NCBI RefSeq assembly: GCF_002153375.1
Contig: NZ_MTBQ01000005.1
Location: 186,001 to 250,000, forward strand
Length of the DNA: 64,000 nt
Source: Oceanobacillus rekensis
Lineage (GTDB): Bacteria; Bacillota; Bacilli; Bacillales; Amphibacillaceae
Direction of reading: 5' to 3'
Part shown: positions 62,703 through 64,000 of the stretch, piece by piece
Layout of the letters: each line of letters opens with the position of its first letter
How positions within the stretch are numbered: the first letter of the stretch is position 1
Translations under genes and position numbers: made by a program
The notes under the pieces: model-generated
What the model saw: only the letters and a program-made list of their open reading frames with translations
The model's database searches: none
What the model was told of the DNA's origin: nothing

Positions 62703-64000
62703 TTAACTTTTTTTCTTACCAAAATAAAGTAAACCAACGAGTAGACCAATGACACACATGATTACTGCGAAAATAAAGAATGGAATTGGGCCGAATTGAA
62801 AGATTAGTGGAACAGATAATGCGGTTACTAATCCTCCACCAAGGAATGGCTCAAAAACGAGTTGTTTATAGCCAAAACCTTCAAAAGCGGGAGATTCCGC
62901 CTTCGGATCGGCTACACGCATCAAGAGTAAACCAGTAGCGGTAATCCCCATCGACTGCCCAAAATCACCGATACCTCTTTCAAGCCAATAGGAAGGTATC
63001 ATTTTTGGAGCGAGGACAAAGAATCCTATCACATTCCATGCAATACCAGTAATTGCAATTAGGAGAAATGGAATGAAGTTGTCTCCAATAACATCAAGTG
63101 ATACAGTTCCTATCGCAGCCAATATTAGAATATCTAATGAAAACCCTTGAATACGACTAATCATTTGTCGATCGACAAGGTATGCGTTATCTACTTTGTT
63201 TAAAAATAGTTGTACGACTATTCCTCCAATCATTGCAAAAGGGAATAATGGAACATAGGTCATTAAATCTGAACCGAAGAGGCTTGCCTCCAACCATACG
63301 AACGATTGCAGTAAAATATAACCTGTTATAATCGCCAAGGCAACTACGGCAAAGTGCAAGGAAAGTGGTTCGATTGATTCCGGACGAACCGTCATTTTCG
63401 CTGCCGGCTCTCTATTTTCAAATTCCACAATTCCTGCCTTTTTTAAAGAGGAAAATTCATCCACATCTTTAATGATTACTGTTTTATTTTTGCGTATTCC
63501 CCAGTTAATGATGATAATTCCAATAATAACCCCTGATAGAATACCAACCGTTGCTAATCCGACAGCTAAGTCATATGCCTCTGGATATCCCATTTCTTCA
63601 AATGTCCCCTGTAGTCCTGCGGCTGTACCATGACCGCCCTCAAAAGATACTTCAATCAGCGCCCCGACGATCGGTGGCATGCCAAAGAATGGTGTTAACA
63701 CTAACATTGCCAATAGGATACCGACCACATATTGGCCCCAGCCAAGTGTCCAGCCAAAAGCAAGCTGTGGTCCACCGACCCGCCATATTTTTGAAAGATT
63801 TGGAAGGATGGTTCCTAAGAACAAGGTTGCAAACACAACATTGATCATCAATCCAGGCAGTTCACTCCATACTTCTGTTGCTTGAGGAAGCATAAGCCCG
63901 GTTGACCAAAATGACTCTTCGCCTATGTAAGGTTCTAATATCCTGCCAAGTACTTGTGGACCAACAAGCAAAGCAATAAATCCACCGATGACGGAGGAGG
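62703..64000 (-). CDS. Sodium/glutamate symporter (GltS family), 5' truncated by window edge
   Basis: The frame is open to the right edge (minus strand), so the N-terminus is missing; 432 residues are visible. SSVIGGFIALLVGPQVLG and GGHGTAAGLQGTFEEMG are the GltS-type re-entrant-loop motifs, repeated in the second half (GDFGQSMGITATGLLLMRVA). About ten spans remain. Function: sodium-coupled uptake of glutamate or a related dicarboxylate. The large cytosolic loop (about 160-205) is longer than in E. coli GltS. A TTG near 63971 is not the true start. Confidence 0.88.
   Translation of the reverse strand, partial: SSVIGGFIALLVGPQVLGRILEPYIGEESFWSTGLMLPQATEVWSELPGLMINVVFATLFLGTILPNLSKIWRVGGPQLAFGWTLGWGQYVVGILLAMLVLTPFFGMPPIVGALIEVSFEGGHGTAAGLQGTFEEMGYPEAYDLAVGLATVGILSGVIIGIIIINWGIRKNKTVIIKDVDEFSSLKKAGIVEFENREPAAKMTVRPESIEPLSLHFAVVALAIITGYILLQSFVWLEASLFGSDLMTYVPLFPFAMIGGIVVQLFLNKVDNAYLVDRQMISRIQGFSLDILILAAIGTVSLDVIGDNFIPFLLIAITGIAWNVIGFFVLAPKMIPSYWLERGIGDFGQSMGITATGLLLMRVADPKAESPAFEGFGYKQLVFEPFLGGGLVTALSVPLIFQFGPIPFFIFAVIMCVIGLLVGLLYFGKKKS

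Overview
The window is low-GC Gram-positive chromosome. Strong AGGAGG-type ribosome sites, TTG/GTG starts, B. subtilis-type genes (fbp class III, qoxABCD, helD, yoaS/yozG, ykvS, yjcZ) and a class IV PHA locus place it in the Bacillaceae. An ectoine-catabolism locus points to a moderately halophilic member (Virgibacillus/Oceanobacillus-like). The genus is inferred, not proven. No rRNA, tRNA or CRISPR array was seen.

Layout. 1-309: tail of a PH-domain protein. 706-15919: a galactoside island. It has a ROK repressor, the Leloir operon galK-galE-galT-galM (minus strand), divergent lacZ, an ABC importer without its ATPase, and a GH36 alpha-galactosidase. Three 17-bp palindromes of one type and two cre-like sites tie it together. 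16220-22460: fbp, a small membrane protein, and qoxABCD. 22611-24178: a mobile-element-like segment with a REP-associated tyrosine transposase (RAYT) and a 52-bp tandem array. 24312-36381: a (hydroxy)ectoine/amino-acid catabolic region. It has ectoine hydrolase, a 2-hydroxyacid dehydrogenase, a GntR regulator with matching operators at two promoters, class III aminotransferase, aldehyde dehydrogenase, M20 deacetylase, EutB-like dehydratase, D-amino acid aminotransferase, alanine racemase and tartrate/D-malate dehydrogenase. 36469-42868: a luciferase-like oxidoreductase, LysE exporter, APC permease, YkvS, a CBS protein and orphan galactitol-type PTS IIB/IIC. 42935-46882: TPP-riboswitch-controlled tenI-thiO-thiS-thiG-thiF. 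47293-53417: small accessory genes (yoaS-yozG, a NERD protein, a membrane protein with a TlpA thioredoxin, TetR with a DUF2798 protein, UspA) separated by repeat elements. 53756-56077: helD. 57091-61937: PHA genes phaC, phaB, phaR (minus), phaQ, phaP and a second reductase (plus). 62510-64000: a YjcZ-type peptide and a truncated GltS-type symporter.

The most unusual theme is a dispersed family of palindromic elements, at about a dozen loci. They have inverted ends of the type GGGACAGGCACCATGTCCC / GGGACAATGTGCCTGTCCC. Many carry an intrinsic terminator just inside the left end. One copy encloses the RAYT. A second, with a matching left half, carries a NERD-domain gene at the same position. 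Two arrays of exactly 52-bp period and one GC-rich array of about 21-bp period lie beside these ends. This looks like a REPIN/RAYT-type system in a Gram-positive genome, possibly with cargo exchange.

Many start codons were moved inward from the longest open frame to fit the visible ribosome-binding site. Functions are assigned from recognised motifs and family resemblance only; no database search was possible.
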